From Chloroflexi bacterium UBA2235 (GTDB taxonomy: Bacteria > Chloroflexota > UBA11872 > UBA12225): 11,124 nt of DNA. The stretch is from NCBI GenBank assembly GCA_002347925.1, contig DDYL01000069.1:316-11439 (forward strand), read 5' to 3'. Below, in pieces: positions 1-6,350 of this stretch (its first letter is position 1; the number at the start of each line of letters is the position of its first letter). The notes beneath the pieces are model-generated. The model searched no databases, was not told the DNA's origin, and was given only the letters and a program-made list of their open reading frames with translations. The position numbers and the translations under genes were made by a program.

Positions 1-17
1 CCCGCCACGCCCACGGA

Positions 18-1091
18 TCAGAGCGGCAGGCGAACTTCGGAACCGCTGATGGTCGACTGCCTAATGGCGTTGATGAACTCGATCGAGCGGCGACCTTCCT
101 CGCCCGTCACCAGTGGGTCGCGTCCTTCACGGATCGCTGCCAGGAAATCCTGCAGCTGCCATTTGTGGCAGATCGGGAAGGGAGAGAAATGTTCCTCCTT
201 GGCTTCCCGCGCCCGTGCCAGTTCCGAAGCTGCCGAAGCTTCCTCGCCCGGGATTGTCCAGATATCGTTGACGCCCATCCGACCTTCAGGGTCCTCCAGC
301 ACCGAAATCGTTGCGCCAGTCTCTCCGGTGATCGAAATCCGGGACCCAAGCGTGGGCGTCGTCGAGATTGAAACCGACGCAACCCCCAACGCGCCGTTCT
401 CCCAGCGCAGTGCCGCCACCGCAGTGTCCTCACATTCGATATAAGGATGAGTCAGGTTCGCCCATTTGCCGTAGACGGATGTACACGGCCCGGCTGCCGA
501 CATGAGCCAGAGGTACATGTCAATCCCGTGGACCGCCTGGTTCACCAACGCCGCACCGTTTTCGCCCTTCCACGTTCCACGCCACGGGGCATCGCGGTAG
601 TACGACTCGTCTCGGTGCCACTTGAACATGAAGTCGCCGCTGATGGGACGCCCGATCTTGCCCGCCTTGATGGCTTCGTGTGCCCGCAGGGCCGCCGGCC
701 AGAACCGGCGCATGAAGATCACTCCGAACCGGACATTTGCCTTGCGGGTCGCCTCAATCGCGCGGTCAGCCTCCGCCAAATCCATCGTCATCGGCTTCTC
801 GACAATGGTGTGCTTCCCTACGGCTGTGGCCATGAGGGTTGCGGGCAAGTGGAACGGCGGGTTCGTGCACACTGCTATCGCCTCGATACCCGGGTGGTCG
901 ATGACCGCACGCGCATCGGTGTAGTGGTTCGGGATCCCATGATCCTTCGCCAGCGTGGCAGCCTTCTCCCCGTCAAGGTCGGCACACGCGACCAATTCGC
1001 ACTCTCCTTCGGCCTCGAGTGACTTCAATGCCATCGCGTGAAACCGTGCGATGTTTCCGCACCCGATGATCCCAATACCTATCCGTCGCAT
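18..1091 (-). CDS. Gfo/Idh/MocA family oxidoreductase
   Basis: Predicted soluble NAD(P)-dependent dehydrogenase of the glucose-fructose oxidoreductase / inositol dehydrogenase / MocA superfamily, 357 aa, a usual length. Seen in the sequence: an N-terminal Rossmann fold with glycine-rich GIIGCGNIA (residues 7-15), the family EKP motif with its substrate/cofactor lysine (E98-K99-P100), and a C-terminal alpha/beta domain containing NQAVHGID (184-191), whose H188 and D191 match the family's conserved catalytic-site H-x-x-D. The substrate is probably a sugar or cyclitol derivative but cannot be named. I chose ATG at 1091 because the Rossmann strand begins directly after it and AAGGA lies about 12 nt upstream. 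An in-frame TTG at 1121 would add ten residues. The gene is transcribed away from the nuo operon and has no evident functional link with it. Confidence 0.9.
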   Translation of the reverse strand: MRRIGIGIIGCGNIARFHAMALKSLEAEGECELVACADLDGEKAATLAKDHGIPNHYTDARAVIDHPGIEAIAVCTNPPFHLPATLMATAVGKHTIVEKPMTMDLAEADRAIEATRKANVRFGVIFMRRFWPAALRAHEAIKAGKIGRPISGDFMFKWHRDESYYRDAPWRGTWKGENGAALVNQAVHGIDMYLWLMSAAGPCTSVYGKWANLTHPYIECEDTAVAALRWENGALGVASVSISTTPTLGSRISITGETGATISVLEDPEGRMGVNDIWTIPGEEASAASELARAREAKEEHFSPFPICHKWQLQDFLAAIREGRDPLVTGEEGRRSIEFINAIRQSTISGSEVRLPL

Positions 1092-1246
1092 CGTCCCGCC
1101 GTTCCTTCCATGCCGCTCCAACCGTGATCCTGCACAACCCTCTTGAACCCAAGAGGTATGGGGTTCCCGGTCGATTTCGTGCGATCATAAGGGCGTTCGG
1201 CCGCATTCGTCGGTCAACGTCACTCGCTACGAGGAGTGCTCCGGGC
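1092..1246. promoter_or_regulatory. Divergent intergenic region upstream of nuoA
   Basis: This 155-bp gap separates the - strand dehydrogenase from nuoA, so promoters for both should lie here. It contains an inverted repeat, CCTCTT-gaaccc-AAGAGG (1139-1156), which could be an operator or a small leader hairpin. I cannot point to a convincing -35/-10 pair; CATAAG at 1186-1191 is only a weak -10 candidate for nuo. No protein-coding signal is needed to explain the region, although an open frame runs upstream from nuoA into it. Confidence 0.4.
1139..1156. repeat. Short inverted repeat in the nuo leader
   Basis: Perfect 6-bp arms (CCTCTT and AAGAGG) flank a 6-nt loop. No T-run follows, so it is not a typical intrinsic terminator. 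Its position between two divergent genes would suit a dimeric regulator site, but a 6-bp palindrome in GC-rich DNA can also occur by chance. Confidence 0.35.
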
Positions 1247-1612
1247 GTGGACAGTTATTCGATCACCTATACGCCGGTCATCGCGGCCACATTCCTGGGC
1301 ATCGGGTTCATTTCCCTGACCCTCTTGATTGCCAATCTCCTCGCACCGCGGGTACGCACCCGGGGCAAGGAGAGCATCTACGAGTGCGGGATGCCGACCA
1401 TCGGACAGGGATGGAGCCAGATGAACCTGCGCTACTATCTCTACGCGATTCTCTTCCTGATCTTTGAGATCGAGTCGGTATTTCTCTTCCCTTGGACGGT
1501 GGTTTACAAGGGGCTCGGCCCCTTCGCGTTCTGGGAGATGATGCTGTTCATGTCGATGCTGCTATTCGGCCTGGTCTATGCCTGGCGCAAGGGAGTCCTG
1601 ACGTGGGAGTAA
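1247..1612 (+). CDS. nuoA: NADH-quinone oxidoreductase subunit A
   Basis: Small membrane subunit of complex I at the junction of the membrane and peripheral arms, 121 aa. It shows three predicted transmembrane helices (about residues 8-32, 62-86 and 94-114). The conserved YECG (45-48) lies in the loop between the first two helices, and FEIESVFLFPW (73-83) in helix 2. Most homologues have Asp-x-Glu where this protein has E74-I-E76. The frame is open upstream to about 1124, but I place the start at GTG 1247: GAGGAG lies 10 nt upstream and the product then has the usual length. It is the first gene of the operon and overlaps nuoB by 10 nt, which suggests translational coupling. Confidence 0.93.
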   Translation: MDSYSITYTPVIAATFLGIGFISLTLLIANLLAPRVRTRGKESIYECGMPTIGQGWSQMNLRYYLYAILFLIFEIESVFLFPWTVVYKGLGPFAFWEMMLFMSMLLFGLVYAWRKGVLTWE

Positions 1613-2244
1613 ACCTGGGCGCACCGACGCCGTTTGCAACGGCTTACGCGAATGCCACACCCCCTGACCTGCCATTGAATGACGGCGCGGCCGGGATGCT
1701 TCCAGCGGAAAACCTTTACGCACGACTGCCTCAAGGCATCGTGACAACAAGCGTCGACCAACTGTTCCAGTGGGCGCGCAAGAGCAGCCTGTGGCCGATG
1801 ACCTTCGGTCTCGCCTGTTGCGCGATCGAGATGATCTCGACCTTCATGGCCAAGCATGACCTTGACCGGTTCGGACTGATCGGCCAGGTCGGGGCGACAC
1901 CAAGGCAGTCAGACTTAATGATCGTCTCCGGGACAGTCACGACCAAGATGGCCCCGGCGGTCCGAATTCTCTGGGAGCAGATGCCCGAGCCCAAGTGGGT
2001 CATCTCAATGGGTGGATGCGCCACCTGCGGCGGGCCGTACTACCGGTACCCCACCGTTGTTCAAGGTGTCGACCAAGTCATTCCCGTCGATGTCTACATC
2101 GGCGGATGCCCACCTCGGCCCGAAGCACTGATGCACGGCATTCTGAAACTTCAGGAAAAGATCATGCGACAGGCAAAGGAAGGTCGTCGTCCGACAGCGG
2201 ATCTCGAACTCGTCCTGGCCGGCGAGGGCGTCGAGGTCGCGTAG
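1603..2244 (+). CDS. nuoB: NADH-quinone oxidoreductase subunit B (N2 cluster)
   Basis: Peripheral-arm subunit that binds the terminal [4Fe-4S] cluster N2, which reduces quinone at the NuoB/NuoD interface; 213 aa. The tandem cysteines in GLACCAIEM (C72, C73), C139 in MGGCATCGGP and C169 in GGCPPRPEAL match the four N2 ligands of the family. The start is GTG 1603, inside the end of nuoA, preceded at 7 nt by AAGGGAG. This gives an N-terminal extension of about 45 residues before the conserved core; an ATG at 1696 would shorten it but has no good ribosome-binding site. An 85-nt gap follows before nuoC. Confidence 0.95.
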   Translation: MGVNLGAPTPFATAYANATPPDLPLNDGAAGMLPAENLYARLPQGIVTTSVDQLFQWARKSSLWPMTFGLACCAIEMISTFMAKHDLDRFGLIGQVGATPRQSDLMIVSGTVTTKMAPAVRILWEQMPEPKWVISMGGCATCGGPYYRYPTVVQGVDQVIPVDVYIGGCPPRPEALMHGILKLQEKIMRQAKEGRRPTADLELVLAGEGVEVA

Positions 2245-2329
2245 GCGGCGCCGGTCCGCAGCGATGGACCCGGGCGTGCCTCGTGGTAAATCGTGACGAT
2301 ACGCACGAACTCAGGAAGGCGAAGCACGC
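2245..2329. other. nuoB-nuoC gap with a weak hairpin
   Basis: The spacer holds the arms CCGGTCC (2251-2257) and GGACCCGG (2266-2273), which pair with one bulged C across an 8-nt loop, and the strong nuoC ribosome-binding site AGGAAGG (2313-2319). There is no T-tract, so termination is unlikely. A role in mRNA stability is possible but unproven. Confidence 0.35.
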
Positions 2330-3241
2330 GTGAGCACCGAAGGCGGGGCCGCCGGGGCGGCAATATCCCTACGCGCAACCCTTGCGAATTCCAAGTGGTT
2401 GGGCACCGCATGCCCCAAATGCAGCGGAGTGTTTGCGGTTGCCGATCAGGTTGTCCTGTGCCCCTCATGTTTCTCAGCCCACCACGCCTCTTGCTGGCGA
2501 GAGAATGGGAATACGTGCGCCAAGGATCAGACGCCCGGTCGCATCATCGAGCCACGTGGGCGCGGAGCCTCGCCCGCATCTGAGGTTCCAGCTCCGGTAC
2601 AGGTTCAGGCTCCAACTCCGGCAGCGCCAGTCGCGGCACCCGCAGCAGTCGCACGTCCCGCCGCTCCGGCCAAGCCTGCAGCACCCGCCGCCCCTGCAAA
2701 GGGAGCCGGACCAGCAGTGCGCGACGCCAAGGGCCTCCGTCCAATGGAAGGCGTCCGTGCGCGCATTGAATCAGCGACGTCCGGGCTTGCGCCCGTCTTC
2801 GGTACCGCCATCGACGAAGTTACCGTCACCGTTCCACCTGAAAATCTTCCCGAAGCGGCACGAAGGTTGAAGGAGACCGATGGCCTGAAGTTCGATTACC
2901 TGAGATGCCTGAGCGGTGTTGATTACCAGTCGGACGGCATTGAGGTTGTCTACCACCTGTTCAGCACCCGGCTGGCACAGAAGTGCGTTCTCAAGACCCG
3001 TTTGGCAGCCGAGGGCGACGCCGTCGGGACGGTTACTACTGTCTGGGCGGGTGCCGACTGGCACGAGCGAGAAACCGCCGAGATGTTCAACATCCGGTTT
3101 GAGGGGCACCCATACCCCGAACCACTTCTTTTGGAACGCGATGACCAAGGGACCATCGTTCCCGGACCGGTTCTTCTCAAGCGCTTCAAGTTGCGCCCCA
3201 AGGAACCGCCCGCACAGTATGGCTTTCCCGAGGAAGAGTAG
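2330..3241 (+). CDS. nuoC: NuoC with an N-terminal RING-like zinc domain
   Basis: Peripheral-arm complex I subunit (30-kDa family) of 303 aa, against roughly 160-200 aa for a stand-alone NuoC. Residues about 139-303 are an ordinary NuoC, with the signature WHERETAEMFNI (244-255) followed by FEGHPYPEPLLLERD. Residues 25-65 hold a Cys/His module, C28-x2-C31-x12-C44-x2-C47-x3-HH-x2-C55-W-x6-C63, resembling prokaryotic RING-like zinc fingers. Residues about 82-130 are an Ala/Pro-rich, presumably flexible linker. The reading frame is continuous. Start GTG 2330 is preceded at 10 nt by AGGAAGG. An internal ATG at 2744, with AAGGG 10 nt upstream, would give a conventional 165-aa NuoC. The role of the zinc module is unknown; docking of a partner protein is an inference only. 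Confidence 0.93.
   Translation: MSTEGGAAGAAISLRATLANSKWLGTACPKCSGVFAVADQVVLCPSCFSAHHASCWRENGNTCAKDQTPGRIIEPRGRGASPASEVPAPVQVQAPTPAAPVAAPAAVARPAAPAKPAAPAAPAKGAGPAVRDAKGLRPMEGVRARIESATSGLAPVFGTAIDEVTVTVPPENLPEAARRLKETDGLKFDYLRCLSGVDYQSDGIEVVYHLFSTRLAQKCVLKTRLAAEGDAVGTVTTVWAGADWHERETAEMFNIRFEGHPYPEPLLLERDDQGTIVPGPVLLKRFKLRPKEPPAQYGFPEEE
2402..2524 (+). other. RING-like Cys/His module encoded in nuoC
   Basis: Codons 25-65 of nuoC. The CPKC and CPSC pairs are 12 residues apart and are followed by HHASCW and a final C63. The spacing and the HHxxCW element resemble RING-like bacterial zinc fingers, not the CxxCxxCxxxCP pattern of ferredoxins. Only one cysteine follows the Trp, so either both histidines are ligands or the second site is incomplete. 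Zinc binding is inferred. Confidence 0.7.
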
Positions 3242-3250
3242 GAGTTCGCC

Positions 3251-4423
3251 ATGGCCATCGCACCTTCAATCGACATGCTTCGTGAGCCTGCGCCCTCAGT
3301 GGCTGAGGAGCGGAATCTCGAAACTGTCGAGATGACAATCAACATGGGGCCTCAGCATCCGAGCACGCACGGTGTGTTTCGGATGGTCCTGACCCTCGAG
3401 GGCGAACGGGTCAAGAATGTGCAGTCGCACATCGGGTACCTGCACCGGGGTGCCGAAAAACTCGGTGAGTCCGGTGATCTTGAGGGCTACCGCAAGGCCA
3501 TGATCACGCTCGACCGCACGGACTATCTCTCGTCATTGCTCAATGAGCATGCGTATGTGATGGCGGTGGAGAAACTGGCCGGTATCAGCGTCCCGGAACG
3601 CGCCGAGTACATCCGGGTCATCCTCGGTGAAATCACCCGCATCAACTCGCATTGCATGTTCTATGGCGCATTCGGTGCCGACTCCGGTGCCACTACGCCA
3701 TTCATGTACGCGTTCGCACTGCGCGAAGAAATCCAGCAACTGTTCGAAGCGGTCGGTGGCGCGCGGATGTTCCCCAACTACTACCGTGCCGGAGGGCTCC
3801 GGGAGGATGTTCCACACGATTTCGTCCGCCGGGTTCAGACCATCATTGATAGGGCTCTCTACGCCTTTGATGACTTCGACAACCTGATCACCACCAACGA
3901 GATCTTCCTTTCGCGGACCAGAGGGCTTGGCATCATCGACCAGACACGTGCGCTCGACCTTGGAGTCTCCGGCCCGCTACTTCGTGCGACCGGCCTTCCG
4001 TATGACGTGCGACGGTCCGAGCCGTACTCGATCTACGACCGCTTCGCTTTCGACGTGCCCGTCGGGACCACTGGGGACTGTTATGAGCGGTACCTCATTC
4101 GTCAGGAAGAGATGCGCCAGTCTGTCCGCATCATTGACCAGGCCCTCAAGGATCTTCCCGGCGGTCCGACCATGGGCAATGCACCCAAGGCATTGCGCCC
4201 CCCGAAAGGCGAGGCGTATGTCCGGATCGAAAACTCGCGCGGCGACTTCGGCGTCTACCTCGTGTCGGATGGCAAGTCGAGTGCGCCATACCGCGTGAAG
4301 TATCGATCCCCCTGTTTCGTAAACCTCCAGTCGCTCAACGACATGGTTATCGGAACCTACATCGCCGATGCCGTGGTCGCGCTCGGGTCGATTGATATCG
4401 TCCTCGGCGAAGTTGACCGCTAG
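3251..4423 (+). CDS. nuoD: NADH-quinone oxidoreductase subunit D
   Basis: The 49-kDa-family subunit, related to NiFe-hydrogenase large subunits, which with NuoB forms the quinone-reduction site; 390 aa, not fused to NuoC. Visible motifs are GPQHPSTHG (33-41), GYLHRGAEK (62-70), DRTDY (88-92) and the family-typical C-terminus DIVLGEVDR. H40 and Y92 correspond to the His/Tyr pair that contacts the quinone head group. Between them I count 52 residues, whereas the bovine and E. coli proteins, aligned from memory, have 49; the extra three fall around residues 74-79. Start ATG 3251 has AGGAG 6 nt upstream, overlapping the nuoC stop codon. Confidence 0.96.
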   Translation: MAIAPSIDMLREPAPSVAEERNLETVEMTINMGPQHPSTHGVFRMVLTLEGERVKNVQSHIGYLHRGAEKLGESGDLEGYRKAMITLDRTDYLSSLLNEHAYVMAVEKLAGISVPERAEYIRVILGEITRINSHCMFYGAFGADSGATTPFMYAFALREEIQQLFEAVGGARMFPNYYRAGGLREDVPHDFVRRVQTIIDRALYAFDDFDNLITTNEIFLSRTRGLGIIDQTRALDLGVSGPLLRATGLPYDVRRSEPYSIYDRFAFDVPVGTTGDCYERYLIRQEEMRQSVRIIDQALKDLPGGPTMGNAPKALRPPKGEAYVRIENSRGDFGVYLVSDGKSSAPYRVKYRSPCFVNLQSLNDMVIGTYIADAVVALGSIDIVLGEVDR

Positions 4424-4482
4424 CCCGTCTCCCCGCCACTCACGGTTCGACCAAGTCAGTCCAGACATAGAGGTTCAGACAC

Positions 4483-5721
4483 ATGACTAACAATGCCGCG
4501 TCGGAGTTGACGCTTCAGGCCGTTCCTTCATGGATGCCGGCATTCCTCGTCGCTCCGATGATCGGGGGCCTTAGCCTTGCCGATCTCATTGCGCTAGTCG
4601 TCCTGCTGCTCTTCGTCCTCAACTTCGTCATGATCGAAATCTGGATGGAGCGCAAGGTTGCGGGGCATGTCCAGCTCCGTCGCGGACCGCTGCACGTCGG
4701 CCCGCACGGGTCACTGCAAAGCCCTGCCGACGTCCTGAAACTGCTCACCAAGGAAGACCTCACTCCCGTCGCAGCGGATCCAATCGTCTTCCCAATGGCT
4801 CCCTACCTCGTCTTCGTGCCCGTCTTCCTGACCTTCCTGGTCATCCCTTGGGGTCCGCTCGTCCTCTTCGGCAATTTCGTGATCCGCCCCTTCGACCTTG
4901 GACTGGTCTACATGGTTGCAATCCCCGCCATGCAAGGGATCGGGCTGGTCATGGCAGGTTGGTCTTCGGGGAACAAGTACTCGCTGCTTGGCTCGGCCCG
5001 GGTGGTCGCCCAGCTAATCTCATACGAACTTCCGATGGTGATTGCCCTGCTTGGGGTGGCGATGATGGCGGAGAGCCTGAACCTCACCACGATTGTGGAA
5101 TCGCAAATGAAGCAGGGATGGAATGTGTTCCTGCAGCCAATCGGCTTCCTCGTCTTCTTCCTGGCCACAATGTCAGAAATGAGCCGTGCCCCGTTCGACA
5201 TTGCCGTGGCTGAGTCGGAAATTGTGGGTGGCCCGTTCGTCGAGTACAGCGGGATGCGATGGGGGATGTTCTATCTCGCGGAGTTCGCGGCTGTTTGCCT
5301 CAACTCTGCACTTTCCACGGCCCTCTTCCTGGGGGGTTGGGAACTGTTTCCCGGATCACACGCCCTCGGCCTTGGGTGGATCTCGGATCAGTTTGGGCTC
5401 CTCTTCTTCATGGGGAAGATGATCGTCCTCGTCGTCATCATTCAGTGGGCCCGGTTCGTGCTTCCCCGTCTCCGCATTGACCAACTCATGGACTTCGCGT
5501 GGAAGTTCCTCCTGCCTGCCGGGTTTGTGAATTTCATCCTGACAGCAATCCTTCAGGTGTTCGGCTTCGTGCCCTTTGCGATCGGGATCGGCTTGACCCT
5601 CGCGCTCGCGGCGGTGCTGCTTGCGACGTATCAGGCGCGACGAAGCCCGTCGACGGTCGCGCTCATCCGAACAGCACCAGAAGCAGTGCCGACCAGTCAG
5701 GGTCTCGGCCTTCCCGTCTGA
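4483..5721 (+). CDS. nuoH: NADH-quinone oxidoreductase subunit H
   Basis: Membrane subunit (ND1 family) that forms the quinone tunnel and the entry of the proton path, 412 aa with about eight or nine hydrophobic helices. Conserved elements are MERKVAGHVQ (55-64), GSARVVAQLISYELP (170-184), APFD (236-239), PFVEYSGMRWG (251-261) and RIDQLMDFAWKFLLP near the C-terminus. In the cytoplasmic-loop motif usually written FDxPEAExE, this protein reads F-D-I-A-V-A-E-S-E (238-246), so the Pro and first Glu are Ala and Val; the later E244, E246 and E254 remain. It is longer than E. coli NuoH at both ends. Start ATG 4483 has AGAGG 9 nt upstream. It follows nuoD after 59 nt, with no nuoE, nuoF or nuoG between. 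Confidence 0.95.
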   Translation: MTNNAASELTLQAVPSWMPAFLVAPMIGGLSLADLIALVVLLLFVLNFVMIEIWMERKVAGHVQLRRGPLHVGPHGSLQSPADVLKLLTKEDLTPVAADPIVFPMAPYLVFVPVFLTFLVIPWGPLVLFGNFVIRPFDLGLVYMVAIPAMQGIGLVMAGWSSGNKYSLLGSARVVAQLISYELPMVIALLGVAMMAESLNLTTIVESQMKQGWNVFLQPIGFLVFFLATMSEMSRAPFDIAVAESEIVGGPFVEYSGMRWGMFYLAEFAAVCLNSALSTALFLGGWELFPGSHALGLGWISDQFGLLFFMGKMIVLVVIIQWARFVLPRLRIDQLMDFAWKFLLPAGFVNFILTAILQVFGFVPFAIGIGLTLALAAVLLATYQARRSPSTVALIRTAPEAVPTSQGLGLPV

Positions 5722-5754
5722 CCTCCTCACGCTGACCCACAAAGGATTTGACCG

Positions 5755-6246
5755 ATGCGTGGCGTTCTCGGTGGCTTCTTGCAGACACTGAAGTCATTCC
5801 TGACCAAACCAGTAACCCGCTTGTATCCATACGAGAAGCCGCCTCTCGAGGCGCGGTTCATGGGTGCACCTTCCCTCCTCTGGGACGATGCAGTAGACGA
5901 AGTCGTCTGTGTCGCATGCAACATCTGTGCGCGTTCGTGCCCCGACGACTGCATCACCCTTACCGGCGACAAATACACAGCCGGAAAGACCAATAAGAAG
6001 AACATCATCAAGGATTATTTCATTGACCTTGGTCGATGCTCTTACTGTGGCATCTGCGTGGAGGTGTGCCCATTCGATGCCAACGAAATGTCCCCGCACT
6101 TCGAACTGAGCACCTACGACCGCATGACCTTGATCTACGACAAGGACCAGCTGATCGAGATCGGCCGGGGTGTGACCCGTCGAACTGGCAAGCCGGAACC
6201 GGTCGGTCCGCTCCCGGGAATCCTCGACCCATCCACCTATCGCTAG
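5755..6246 (+). CDS. nuoI: NADH-quinone oxidoreductase subunit I (2x[4Fe-4S])
   Basis: Ferredoxin-like peripheral-arm subunit carrying clusters N6a and N6b, which pass electrons to N2 in NuoB; 163 aa. Two binding motifs are intact: C52-x2-C55-x2-C58-x3-C62-P and C95-x2-C98-x2-C101-x3-C105-P. By family rules the first three Cys of each motif plus the last of the other bind each cluster. The N-terminal 30 residues form a probable amphipathic segment on the membrane surface. Start ATG 5755 has AAAGGA 8 nt upstream, and the gene follows nuoH after 33 nt. Confidence 0.96.
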   Translation: MRGVLGGFLQTLKSFLTKPVTRLYPYEKPPLEARFMGAPSLLWDDAVDEVVCVACNICARSCPDDCITLTGDKYTAGKTNKKNIIKDYFIDLGRCSYCGICVEVCPFDANEMSPHFELSTYDRMTLIYDKDQLIEIGRGVTRRTGKPEPVGPLPGILDPSTYR

Positions 6247-6350
6247 TCACAAATCGGTTCGCCCGGACCGTCGGAATCGGGTATCGGGTGTAGCATCAAT
6301 GCTTGCACGCGCGAGCTGACGCGTGCGGCATCTTGTCATTTGGAGAAGCC
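6247..6350. other. nuoI-nuoJ intergenic region
   Basis: A 104-nt gap, the longest inside the operon. It holds a stable hairpin (6299-6331) and the nuoJ ribosome-binding site GGAG (6342-6345). The 5' half has a short direct repeat, ATCGGG, at 6275-6280 and 6283-6288. I see no clear promoter. Confidence 0.5.
6299..6331 (+). promoter_or_regulatory. Hairpin before nuoJ (attenuator-like)
   Basis: The arms GCACGCG (6305-6311) and CGCGTGC (6320-6326) pair perfectly across the 8-nt loop CGAGCTGA. The stem extends through ATGC (6299-6302) and GCAT (6328-6331), with a small asymmetry (TT opposite G). It is followed by CTTGTCATTT, only modestly T-rich, and ends 10 nt before the nuoJ Shine-Dalgarno. It could be a partial terminator, an RNA-processing or stability element, or have no role. 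Confidence 0.45.

Noticed and set aside
447..1022. Long open frame (191 codons) antisense to the Gfo/Idh/MocA gene
   Set aside because: The opposite strand encodes a complete, motif-bearing dehydrogenase. The frame is an expected by-product of GC-rich codon bias and shows no recognisable protein features.
1139..1156. Intrinsic terminator upstream of nuoA
   Set aside because: The 6-bp stem lacks a following T-run on either strand and precedes the first gene of each divergent unit.
1124..1246. Upstream extension of the nuoA frame from ATG 1124
   Set aside because: It would add 41 residues unlike any NuoA N-terminus and cover the divergent promoter region. GTG 1247 with GAGGAG upstream fits the family length.
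2402..2524. Iron-sulfur ferredoxin domain in the NuoC extension
   Set aside because: The spacing C-x2-C-x12-C-x2-C with HHxxCW does not match CxxCxxCxxxCP or plant-type ferredoxin motifs; a RING-like zinc fold fits better.
2330..2744. NuoC extension as a frameshift or assembly artefact joining two genes
   Set aside because: The frame is continuous, the start has a strong Shine-Dalgarno, the codon choice matches the neighbours, and the Ala/Pro linker is a normal way to join domains.
6303..6350. Upstream TTG start for nuoJ
   Set aside because: The codons would lie inside a hairpin and encode a non-hydrophobic leader. ATG 6351 has its own ribosome-binding site and begins the first transmembrane helix.
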